NCBI GenBank assembly: GCA_002682825.1
Contig: NOKP01000002.1
Span: forward strand, 4,446,309-4,510,308
Reading direction: 5' to 3'
DNA from: Neonectria sp. B-13
Taxonomy: Eukaryota; Ascomycota; Sordariomycetes; Hypocreales; Nectriaceae
DNA: 64,000 bases
Made by a program: the position numbers and the translations under genes. A model generated the notes under the pieces. It saw only the letters and a program-made list of their open reading frames with translations, had not been told where the DNA came from and did not search any database. Positions within the stretch are counted from its first letter, which is position 1; each line of letters opens with the position of its first letter. Shown here piece after piece: positions 34,901 to 44,639 of the stretch.

Positions 34901-35942
34901 TTAGATATAATAGTCCTTAATAATATATACCTAGAGAAGAAGCTAAAGATTAAATAGTATAAAAGAAAATAGAAAAAACAATACTATAATAGGCTTAATA
35001 CCTAAGCCTAAAGTAATAATAACTTAAGAAGATAAAAGTTTCTACTATAAAGTTAAAGTATAAGTTTTACTATCTTAATTAGCTAGAAAAGCTAGATCTT
35101 AGAAAAGATAAATCTTAGAAAAGCTAGATCTTAGAAAAGCTAGACCTTAGAAAAGCTAGATCTTAGAAAAGGCTAAAACCCCTTAGGATAAAAGCTTAGC
35201 CTTTATACTTTCTAAGCCTTTTGCATTCTATTTAACCTTTTATATAATATAACAATTATATAATTAATTATATAAGATAACTACTTCCTTCTGAATTACA
35301 CTATAGCCTAATAAGCCCTTACTAAGCTATATATATAGGCTCTTATATAATCTATATATTAAATTAAAAGAATATCTAAGTCTTATTTCTATACTATAAA
35401 TTATAGCTTAAAAGTCTAGCCTAGAGCATATAAAATAGCCTATAATTAACTACTTTGAACCTAAGGAATTAGTCTAATTAGTAGTCTTTAGCTATAATAT
35501 CCTATTATAAGAAGAAATAAAGCTTAATATAATAACTACCTAATAGATTATAATAGAATAGCTCTTTCTAAAGAGATTAACTTTAAAGCTAGAAAGGAAT
35601 AGTAATATTATTATTATAAAGAAGGAGTTCCTTAAGAAGCTATATAATCCTATTTATACTTTATAAATTATATAGTTAATAGGTAATATTATTCTAATTA
35701 ATCTATAGCTAAAGGAGTAATACATTAGAAACTAAGGGAATCCTATGGTTATCTTTAATATTAGCTATAAAGCTATATAGAGGGATTTGGTAGAGGGAGT
35801 TTAGAGGGGGTAAAAGCCAATAATTAGGTTCAAAATCCAAAGATCTATTCCCCCTATTAAGCTTAAACAAAGGAAACATATAACTGTTTAGTGCAATTGT
35901 GGATAAGTAGAAACAGTAGTCTAAATAGTAGTTTCAATAGTG
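34901..35942 (-). mobile_element. R1, complete copy (1,042 bp) nested in R1
   Basis: It runs from TTAGATATAATAGTCC to ...AGTAGTTTCAATAGTG and is flanked by the perfect 13-bp duplication GTTATCTCTTTAT (34888-34900, 35943-35955). In element orientation the duplication reads ATAAAGAGATAAC. Confidence 0.88.
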
Positions 35943-36817
35943 GTTATCTCTTTATATTCTATTTAACCTTCTATATAATATAATAACTATACTATTAATT
36001 ATATAAAATAATTACTATTTGAATTATATTATAGCTTAGTAAGCTTTTACTAAGCTATATATATAGGCTTTTATATAACTTATATAGTAAATTAAAAGAA
36101 TATTTAAGCCTTATTTCTATACTATAAATTATAGCTTAAAAGTTTAACTTAGAGTATATAAAATAGCTTATAATTAATTACTTTAGATCTAAAAAGTTAA
36201 TTTAATTAATAATCTTTAACTATAATATCTTACTATAAGAGGAAATATAGCTTAATATAATAATAGCTTAATAGATTATAATAAAATAACTCTTTCTAAA
36301 GAGATTAGCTTTAAAGCTAGAAAGGAATAATAATATTACTATTATAAAAAAGGAGTTCCTTAAGAAGCTATATAACTCTATCTATATCTTATAGATTATT
36401 TAGATATAATAGTTCTTAGTAGTATATACCTAGAGAAAGAGCTAAAAGTTAAATAATATAAAAGAAAATAGAAAAAACAATAGTATAATAGGCTTAATAC
36501 TTAAGCCTAAGATAATAATAACTTAAGAAGATAAAAGTTTCTACTATAAAGTTAAAGTATAAATTTTACTATTCTAATTAGCTAGAAAAGCTAGATCTTA
36601 GAAAAGCTAAATCTTAGAAAAGACTAAAATTCTTTAGGATAAAAGCTTAGTCTATAAGACTTTATACTTTCTAAGCTTTTTATATTCTATTTAACCTTTT
36701 ATATAATATAATAATTATTTATAGTAATTTTAGCCTTAGTCAATATCATCTAATAAATCAAGATAATACAACAGATAATATACAGCAGTTAACACAGTAA
36801 GATACTATACTTAGCAC

Positions 36818-37236
36818 CAGGGTTGTGAAATTAGTAATTCTAGTACTTTTCTTAGTACACCTTTCACAGTGAATTAAAAATCAGCCCTTAGCTATAAGAA
36901 TATAAGATGAGTAGTATTAAATAGCCCTAAATCTCAGCTCTATACTAGTAGAGCTTACTAATATTTATCTACTTAGATAAGCTAGGCATTCCAAATTAGT
37001 CCACTTTTAGTATTTAGTATACTAAAAAAACGTACTAATTTTGTACTAATTGGTATTCCTAGCTATATAAATTTGCTTATGTAATATAAGTTCTCATTTA
37101 GAGTACAAAGATGGTATAAGTACTAGAAAATGCAAAGTTTATAATTGTATAGCTAAAGGCTGATTTTTAATAGAAGTTTAAAACTGTACTAAAGTGTACT
37201 AATGGAAATTTCTAGTGTACTAATTTCACAACCCTA
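36818..37236. mobile_element. hAT-b, 419-bp non-autonomous hAT inside R2-b
   Basis: CAGGGTTGTGAAATTAGTAA...TACTAATTTCACAACCCTA with a perfect 8-bp duplication CTTAGCAC (36810-36817, 37237-37244). Internal inverted segments (ATTAAAAATCAGCC / GGCTGATTTTTAAT) make it strongly palindromic. It is the same family as hAT-e (408 bp). Confidence 0.92.
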
Positions 37237-37492
37237 CTTAGCACTATTAATCCTAATAACTTAAACATAGTAAGCTTTCCTAGTAATATAGTTTATATTA
37301 ATATTATACCTTAAGCCTATTTTTATAACCTATCTAGGTCCCTCTCTTTAACCTTAATATCTAATTTATAAAAAGCTTATCCTAAACTATAGTATATATA
37401 AATAACCTAGTTATCTCTTATTAAGCTAATAAGTCCAGCTAGCCTTCTTCCCTCTTTCTTAATACACTATAATACAGTATAATACAACTATA

Positions 37493-38101
37493 ATACATTC
37501 TACTATTACTTACTATATCTTATAACCTAGTAGTAAGAAATAGAGCTATAAGGTATATAAAATAGAATACTATTACTCTCTAGATAGAGAGATTAAGCCT
37601 ACTAAGTATAAATAGTAGCTTTACTAGACTAAAATCTATAACCTTAGTAGCTTTAAGTCTAACTATATAGCAGTTAGTATTATTTAAATAGTATATTTAG
37701 TTATATTTGACTATTGTTTGCTTCTAAATAATGAAGGTACTAAAGTTAATAATATTAGCTTCATTAGAGAGGAAAAGGAGTTTCTCAAAAAGCTTACTAG
37801 AAGATTAGAAGCTAGGTCATACTAGGATAAAGCTATTATTAACAAATTAACTAGAGACAAATATGCCCTATGGTTCTAGGAGCTACTAGGGTGTATAGAA
37901 CTAGTGCAGATGGCCAGCTAGTCTAGCATTATAAAATCAGGGGGAAATATAAGGACTAATAAGGGTGGGATCATGTGCTGGGAACAGGGTTAAGGAAAAA
38001 CTTAGACTGGATGGAAAAGGTAGATGGGTTTAGGTCAGATGCAAAGGTTAATAAAGAACTTTAAAACCAACCAGGCTTAAGACAAAGAAATCAATGTGTA
38101 A
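37493..38101 (+). pseudogene. candidate R2 reading frame (203 codons incl. stop) in R2-b
   Basis: Same frame as 24315-24893; the start codon is ATA where R2-a has ATG. Segments visible include VYKIEYYYSLDREIKPTKYK, VNNISFIREEKEFLKKLTRR and DKAIINKLTRDKYALWF, ending KNFKTNQA..DKEINV. About 13 internal TAA/TAG occur and no TGA, consistent with RIP at Gln/Trp codons. There is no known domain; the Lys/Glu-rich helix and basic C-terminus could suit a nucleic-acid-binding protein, but that is a guess. Confidence 0.45.
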
Positions 38102-38856
38102 CATAGTAATTATTATATATTAGGTTCCCTCATAGAGGGATAATATAATAATTATACTATTAATTATATAAGATAACTACTATCTAAATTATATTATAGT
38201 CTAATAAGCTCTTATTCAGCTATATATATAAGCTCTTATATAATCTATATAGTAAATTAAAAGAATATTTAAATCTTATTTCTATACTATAAATTATAGC
38301 TTAAAAGTCTAACTTAGAGTATATAAAATAGCTTATAATTAACTACTTTAGACCTAAAAGGTTAGTCTAATTAATAGTCTTTACTTATAATATTCTATTA
38401 TAAGAGGAAATATAGCTTAATATAATAATAGCTTAATAGATTATAATAGAATAGTTCTTTCTAAAGAGACTAGCTTTAAAGTTAAAAAGAAATAATAATA
38501 TTACTATTATAAAGAAGGAGTTCCTTAAGAAGTTATATAACTCTATTTATACCTTATAGATTATATAGTTAATAGATAATATTATTTTAACTAACCTATA
38601 GCTAAAGAAGTAATACATTAGAAACTAAGGGAATCCTATTATAGTTATCTCTAATATTAGCTATAAAGCTATATAGAGGGATTTAGTAGAAAGAGTTAAA
38701 AGCTAGAAAGAGTAAAAGTTAATAATTAGGTTTAAAATCTAAAGATCTATTCCTCTATTAAGCTTAAGTAAAGGAAATATATAACTATTTAGTATAATTA
38801 TAAATAAGTAGAAATAGTAGTTTAAATAGTAGTTTTAATAATACTTCTCTAAGTAT

Positions 38857-39902
38857 TTAGATATAATAGTCCTTAGTAATATATACCTAGAGAAAAAGCT
38901 AAAGATTAAATAGTATAAAAGAAAATAGAAAAAATAATAGTATAATAAGCTTAATACTTAAGCCTAAGGTAATAATAACTTAAGGAGATAAAAGTTTCTA
39001 CTATAAAGTTAAGGTATAAGCTTTACTACTCTAATTAACTAGAAAAGCTAGATCTTAGAAAAGTTAGATCTTAGAAAAGCTAGATCTTAGAAAAGCTAGA
39101 CTTTAGAAAAGCTAAATCTTAGAAAAGGCTAAAACCCCTTAGGATAAAAGCCCAGCCTCTATACTTTCTAAGTTACCCCTTTGCATTCTATTCAACCTTC
39201 TATACAATATAATAATTATATAACTAATTATATAAAATAACTACCTTCTAAATTATACTATAGCTTAGTAAGCTTTTACTAAGCTATATATATAAGCTCT
39301 TATATAACCTATATATTAAATTAAAAGAATATCTAAGTTTTATTTCTATATTATAAATTATAGCTTAAAAGTCTAATCTAAAGTATATAAAATAGTTTAT
39401 AATTAACTACTTTAAACCTAAGAAATTAGTTTAATTAGTAGTCTTTAATTATAATATCCTACTATAAAAGGAAATAAAGCTTAATATAATAACTACTTAG
39501 TAGATTATAATAGATTAGCTCTTTCTAGAGAGGCTAGCTTTAAAGCTAGAAAGGAATAATAATATTATTACTATAGAGAAGGAGTTCCTTAAGAAGCTAT
39601 ATAATCCTATTTATACCTTATAGATTATACAGTTAATAGGTAATATTATTCTAACTAACCTATAGCTAAAGGAGTAATGCATTAGAAACTAAGGGAATCT
39701 AGTTATCTCTAACATTAGCTATAAAGCTATATAGAGGGATTTAGCGGAGGGAGTTCTAGGAAGCTGGAGGGGGTAAAAGTCAATAATTAGGTTCAAAATC
39801 CAAAGATCTATCCCCCCTGTTAAGCTTAAGCAAAGGAAACATATGATTTAGTGCAATTATAGATAAGTAGAAATAGTAGTCTAAATAGTAGTTTTAATAG
39901 TG
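38857..39902 (-). mobile_element. R1, complete copy (1,046 bp)
   Basis: TTAGATATAATAGTCC...TTTTAATAGTG, flanked by 14-bp duplications ACTTCTCTAAGTAT / ACTTCTCTAGGTAT (38843-38856, 39903-39916), which differ by one G/A transition. It is inserted in the 3' tail of a plus-oriented R1 whose last bases survive at 39,917-39,942. Confidence 0.85.
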
Positions 39903-39942
39903 ACTTCTCTAGGTATATACTACTAAGGACTATTATATTTAA

Positions 39943-41315
39943 ATAATAGCTTTTTATAAAGTACTTATAAATATTAGTCTTTTTTCCTAATTTAGTATTT
40001 TAACTATATTAATTTCTAATTAATCTAAAAGCTAAGAATAAAATTATCTATTTATATATATAATAGTTTAAACTTTATAAGGACTTATTAAGTTAAACTT
40101 AACTTAATTTAAAAACCTTATTACTTTATATACTTATAGTCTTAGTCTATATATCTATTAGACTTAGCCTAAGTTATAATACTAAGATTAAGTATTAACT
40201 CTTTAATAGAAAATAGATAATTAAAAGGTTAATACCTTAAGAGTTTATAAATTTATTAATACTATTATTTTAAATAAGCTTAAAATTAAGGACTATATAT
40301 ATATTTACTAAGAAAGACTTTCTAAACTTAAAAACTTAAATAATAAAATAAACTATAATATATATAATTATACTTAATTATAAAAGGCTAAGAATAAAAA
40401 ATACTATATAGATCTTAAAGAATATTAATTTCTTTATTAAATAAATTATAAATAAATTATAGGCTTTAATAAGGATTAAACTCTTTAACTTAATAAGAAC
40501 TAATAATACTAATATATAAAATATATTAAGGAAATTAAAAAAAAGTTTATACTTATTAAAGATTAATTAATTATAGTTTATATTAAAGTTAAGTATTATA
40601 TTATTAATAGCTATATTCCTTTTAATTTTATACTTTATTATTTATTATAATTAATCTTACTTAAAGTATTACTAAAGTTATTTATTCTTTAAAAAAGATA
40701 AAATCTACTATTATATTTAACTATAAGCCTAAAACTATAAAAAATACTTAAATACTAAATACTCTTTCTTTTATTTAATAAGGAATCTTAATTCTTTTTA
40801 AACTAATCTATAATCTTAGTATTAATATTAATTATTTAATTAAGTAAATACTTTTTAATATATCCTAAGAAAAGGTTAAGTAATTTATAGAAATAGTTAA
40901 GAATAATAGCTTAAGTAATAAAGAATATTTAACTTATAAAAAGAATAAAGAATATTAATAATAGCTTAATAAAGAACTTTAGTATAATATATAATTATTT
41001 ATTCTATTTATAATACCTACCTTTTACTACTAGAAGCCTTTTCTTAAGACTAAGCTTTAATCTTTATAATAACCTACTATTACTTAAACTATAAGTATAA
41101 TTATCGTAATCTTATCTTTAATTATAACTAATACTTTTAGTATATTAATAATTATTTATAGTAATTTATATATTCTAAGTTTATAAGAACTTATAGATAT
41201 ATATAAATCTTTTAATTAATTATATATTAACCTTATAACTAAATAAATAATATAAAAAGTATACTCTTTAAACTTAGTATTAATATTTTAGTAAATTATT
41301 ACTTATCTACTAAAT
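39943..41315. other. AT-rich RIP-degraded DNA, possibly a retroelement remnant
   Basis: 1.37 kb without a recognised terminal repeat. Some plus-strand stretches (around 40,380-40,560) read as gag-like charged helices when stops are ignored, but the signal is too weak to name an element. Confidence 0.35.
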
Positions 41316-41328
41316 ATATTATAAATAC

Positions 41329-42355
41329 CACTATTGAAACTACTATTTGAACTACTGTTTCTACTTATTCATGATTATATTAAACAGTTATATATTTCCT
41401 TTGCTTAAGCTTAATAGGGGGATAGATCTTTGGATTTTGAACCTAATTATTAACTTTTGCCCCCTTTAAACTCTCTCCACTAAATCCCTTTATGCTTTAT
41501 AGCTAATGTTAGAGATAACTAGATTCCCTTAGTTTCTAATGTATTACTTCTTTAGCTATAGGTTAATTAGAATAATATTACTTATTAACTTTATAATCTA
41601 TAAGGTATAAATAAGATTATATAGCTTCTTAAGGAACTTTTTCTCTATAGTAATAATATTATTATTCCTTTTTAGCTTTAAAGCTAGCTTTTCTAGAAAG
41701 AACTATTCTATTATAATCTATTAGGCTATTATTATATTAAGCTATATTTCTTCTTATAGTAGGATATTATAACTAAAGACTATTAATTAGATTAACTTTT
41801 TAAGTCTAAAGTAGTTAATTATAGACTATTTTATATACTTTAGACTAGACTTTTAAGCTATAATTTATAATATAGAAATAAAACTTAGATATTTTTCTAA
41901 TTTACTATATAGATTATATAAGAGCTTATATATATAACTTAGTAAAAGCTTATTAGACTATAATACAATTTAAATAGTAATTATTTTATATAATTAATAG
42001 TATAATTATTATATTATATAAAAGATTAAATAGAATATAAAAAGATAACCTAGAAAGTATAAGTCTTATAAGCTAGGCTTTTATCCTAAGGGGTTTTAGC
42101 CTTTTCTAAGATCTAGCTTTTCTAAGGTTTAGCTTTTCTAAGATCTAACTTTTCTAAGATCTAGCTTTTCTAGCTAATTAAGGTAGTAAAACTTATACTT
42201 TAACTTTATAATAGAAACTTTTATCTTTTTAAGTTATTATTACCTTAGGCTTAAATATTAAGCCTATTATACTATTGTTTTTTCTATTTTCTTTTATACT
42301 ATTTAATCTTTAATCCCTTCTCTAAGTATATACTACTAAGGACTATTATATCTAA
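41329..42355 (+). mobile_element. R1, complete uninterrupted copy (1,027 bp), suggested reference copy
   Basis: 5' CACTATTGAAACTACTATTTG, 3' ...AAGGACTATTATATCTAA, flanked by a perfect 13-bp duplication ATATTATAAATAC (41316-41328, 42356-42368). It contains four 16-bp repeat units near 42,100-42,172. It has no terminal inverted or long terminal repeats and no poly(A) tail, and no frame is clearly open on either strand. Confidence 0.9.
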
Positions 42356-42368
42356 ATATTATAAATAC

Positions 42369-42773
42369 TAGCTCTATAATATAAATAGAAAGTATTAAGA
42401 TAAAGGAAAGATAGACTTTAAGCTAATTAGAATACTCTTTTAAAATATATATTAATCTCTTTTAGAAAAAGAGTCTCTTCTAAAGATAGATCTTCTAGAT
42501 TATAATCTTCTAAATTAAATTGTATTTATTCTTATAAGTATAAAAAGTATTATTCCTCTCTTTCTAATTTCCCTCTTATTTTCCCTTTTATTCTTTTTAC
42601 TAAAAAGAGCCTAAAAGATATCTAGGAAATCTATAGGAAGTCCCCTAGAGATAAGATCCTTTAACTTTATAGGATTTCTTAGTAAATATCTAGTTAGAAA
42701 GTCCTAAAGACTTTTAACTAAGTATTTTAGGGCTATTCTATAATAATTGCCCTAAGAAGAAAAGAAAAAGTAC
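42369..42773. other. AT-rich RIP-degraded DNA, unassigned
   Basis: No recognised element. It continues across the MITE to 43,798, so 42,369-43,798 was probably one older sequence. Confidence 0.4.
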
Positions 42774-42775
42774 TA

Positions 42776-43066
42776 CGGAGGAGCATTTCAAAAGTCCTGT
42801 CCCACGCTAGAGCAATTACAGCACTAGCCCCAGGCTAAATACATCGAGTACTTCATTTCTCCATCTACTCACTAAGGCTGCCAAGCTTATAGCAGGCTAA
42901 AGGCTCTAGCTAGCAGTGCGGCACTGCTAACTCCCCTAAATCTATAGAGGACTTAGCGCTTAATCTACTATTGCTACACAATGCTGCTTGTACTTCCAGG
43001 TATTTAACAAGGATTAAGGGATGTGGCGTCTCTAGCGCGCGACAAAACTTTTGAAATGCTCCTCCG
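42776..43066. mobile_element. 291-bp MITE with TA target duplication, not RIP-altered
   Basis: Terminal inverted repeats CGGAGGAGCATTTCAAAAGT / ACTTTTGAAATGCTCCTCCG are perfect over 20 bp and extend to 37 bp with four mismatches (to ...CGCTAGAG). It is flanked by TA (42774-42775, 43067-43068). Base composition is near normal (GCGCGC, CCCACGC, CCCCAGG present), in sharp contrast to the flanks. TA duplications and the size suggest a Tc1/mariner-type non-autonomous element; no transposase copy is in the window. Confidence 0.92.
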
Positions 43067-43068
43067 TA

Positions 43069-43798
43069 CTCTTAGTACTTAAGTAATCTATAATATATAA
43101 TAAAAGAGATAAAGTAAAAATAAAAGTTTAACTATTAAATCCTAAAGTAATTATAAAAAGTAAAATAAATAGAAATAGCCTTTTATTATAGAATTCCTTC
43201 CTATTTCTTTCTATTATATAAGTAACTTTATCTATTCTTTTTAGTTCTTTTATTTTATTTAGGATAATTAGTATTATTATATTATTAATAATTATAATAG
43301 AATTTAAATATTTCTCTTAGTAAGATTAATATTAAAGTAATCTTAAATATAGTTACTTATATTAGCTAAAGAGATCTTTTATATAATTAAATTACTATTC
43401 TTATTAATTAGTCTAAAAGGTAGTCTAAGGAGGCTAGTATACTTACTAATAATAGTCTAAATAGTTATAGGTTTTCCTAGTCTATATTTAATAGTAGGAT
43501 AATTAATATAAGTAATCTCTATTAGGAAGAAGGCTTAAGAGTTCTATCTAAAGGAGCTTAATTCTTTTAAAACAATCTAAAGATATACTCCTAAGAGTTT
43601 AATATTAAAGAATATTAATTACTTAAGTATATTACTAATTAGATATATAAAGATAGTAAATAAAAGGTTAAAAAGGACTAATAGACTATTTATCTTAATT
43701 ATATACTTATAGGAAAAGCTAGTAAAATAGGCTATTTATTCTAATATAATATTAGAATAAGTTTAGTCTTATACTATTTAATAGAAGTTAATAAAGTT
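43069..43798. other. AT-rich RIP-degraded DNA, unassigned
   Basis: About 730 bp between the MITE and an R1 copy. No domain or terminal repeat recognised. Confidence 0.4.
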
Positions 43799-43940
43799 AT
43801 AAATATATTAATCACTATTAAAACTACTATTTGGACTACTATTTCTACTTATCTGCAATTGCACTGAATTATATGTTTCCTTTGCTTAAGCTTAACAGGG
43901 GGATAGATCTTTGGATTTTGAACCTAATTATTGACTTTTG

Positions 43941-44110
43941 TGTAAGGAGATGCGTTAGAGGCCGGCCAGGGGCTGAGCGCTTGGCGCTCTGCCTTATAAC
44001 CAATTGTATGGCGCGATTCAGGTAACGCTAGCTTACTTGAATTGGTTGATCTTTTGGTCTAATGGCTGATTGGTCTATTGAAGGTTGGGTATATCACCCC
44101 AACTCTTACA
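43941..44110 (+). repeat. TRIM 5' LTR
   Basis: 170 bp, TGTAAGG...CTTACA. Followed by ATTATTCAAGTACGCG, where a primer-binding site should lie; it does not start with the usual TGG. Confidence 0.9.
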
Positions 44111-44469
44111 ATTATTCAAGTACGCGTTGGGTTAGTGGCTGTGCGGGAGGTTATGGGTTCAAATCCCCTCTGAACCTTATGACTGCGATAGGCTACTGGC
44201 TCATAGGGCAGCCAATGTGCAGTTGCTGCTGCGATTGGGTCCCTGGGGGTTAACAATTGCGGTTATCTTCAATTGGTCTAGAAGCCGGACCAAGCTCTCT
44301 GACGGCGAATGTACGGGTGCGGCTATGGCCGTTGTTCCTGACTACTGTAGCGGAGACCCTATACAGTTGGTTGCAGAAGGGGGACCTAGGCCCTATTAAG
44401 CTAGAAGGGGTTGTGCTAAGCCTGAGCAAATTAGTAGCCTGGGATGTGCTGTTCAGAGAGGGGGATAAT

Positions 44470-44639
44470 TGTAAGGAGATGCATTAGAGGCCAGCTAGGG
44501 GCCGAGCGCTCGGCGCTCTGCCTTATAACCAATTGTATAGTGCGATTTGGGTAATGCTAGCTTACTTGAATTGGTTGATCTTTTGGTCTAACGGCTGATT
44601 GGTCTATTGAAGGTTGGGTACATTACCCCAACTCTTACA
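44470..44639 (+). repeat. TRIM 3' LTR
   Basis: 170 bp, about 92% identical to the 5' LTR with transitions only. Confidence 0.9.

Larger units (their letters stand above)
34525..36399 (-). mobile_element. R1 copy (outer) split by a second R1 copy
   Basis: It starts with the R1 3' end in reverse (TTAAATATAATAGTTC). It contains the longest variable-repeat array in the window (34,695-34,845), is split by the complete R1 at 34901-35942, and resumes at 35,956. At 36,400 another R1 starts and the expected 5' remainder of this copy is not found beyond it. Confidence 0.75.
36719..38140 (-). mobile_element. R2-b: R2 element interrupted by hAT-b; right part weakly RIP-affected
   Basis: It starts TTATAGTAATTTTAGCC, ends GGTTCCCTCATAGAGGGA, and is flanked by a perfect 15-bp duplication TAATATAATAATTAT (36704-36718, 38141-38155). 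Without hAT-b (427 bp with its duplication) it is 995 bp. The stretch 37,690-38,140 has many CpA/TpG dinucleotides, unlike most of the block. It is the best-preserved copy for studying R2. Confidence 0.82.
36400..38842 (-). mobile_element. R1 copy carrying R2-b
   Basis: R1 in reverse from 36400, interrupted at 36719-38140 by R2-b (itself carrying hAT-b). It ends ...AGTAGTTTTAATAAT at about 38,842. Its outer flanks do not form a target duplication. The right end abuts the 3' tail of an oppositely oriented R1 (CTTCTCTAGGTATATACTAC...), a junction best explained by rearrangement. Confidence 0.7.
43941..44639 (+). mobile_element. 699-bp TRIM (miniature LTR retrotransposon)
   Basis: Two 170-bp LTRs (43941-44110, 44470-44639), both TGTAAGGAGATG...CCCAACTCTTACA, a 359-bp internal segment, and a polypurine tract GAGAGGGGGATAAT ending at 44469. 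The perfect 5-bp duplication TTTTG (43936-43940, 44640-44644) lies within R1; the restored R1 reads ATTGACTTTTGCTCCCTC as in other copies. The LTRs differ at about 13 sites, all transitions. GC is near normal. There is no coding capacity; the internal ORFs up to 76 codons show no resemblance. The orientation follows the polypurine tract. Confidence 0.93.

Noticed and set aside
34901..35942. Possible protein coding in R1 (minus frame with EFLKKLYNP and similar segments)
   Set aside because: Two reading frames look about equally protein-like once TAA/TAG are ignored, each with about 20 stops in 220 codons. AT-rich sequence gives such impressions easily. Not called as coding; a de-RIPped consensus would decide.
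39943..41315. Copia-type gag remnant
   Set aside because: Some charged helical segments resemble gag, but no zinc knuckle, protease or LTR could be found; left unassigned.
43831..44025. 64-codon ORF at the left TRIM edge
   Set aside because: It crosses the R1/TRIM junction, so it is a chance frame made by the insertion. The similar frame at 58,146-58,337 is the same R1 sequence without the TRIM.
44126..44175. tRNA-like sequence in the TRIM (TGGGTTAGTGG A-box-like and GGTTCAAATCC B-box-like words)
   Set aside because: The T-arm is imperfect, no acceptor stem pairs with CTGAACC, and there is no anticodon arm between the boxes (about 20 bp only). It may be a relic, but it is not a tRNA gene.
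44062..44487. Three overlapping ORFs of 60-76 codons inside the TRIM
   Set aside because: They read across LTR boundaries in different frames with no resemblance to gag or any other protein. Normal GC alone explains their length.
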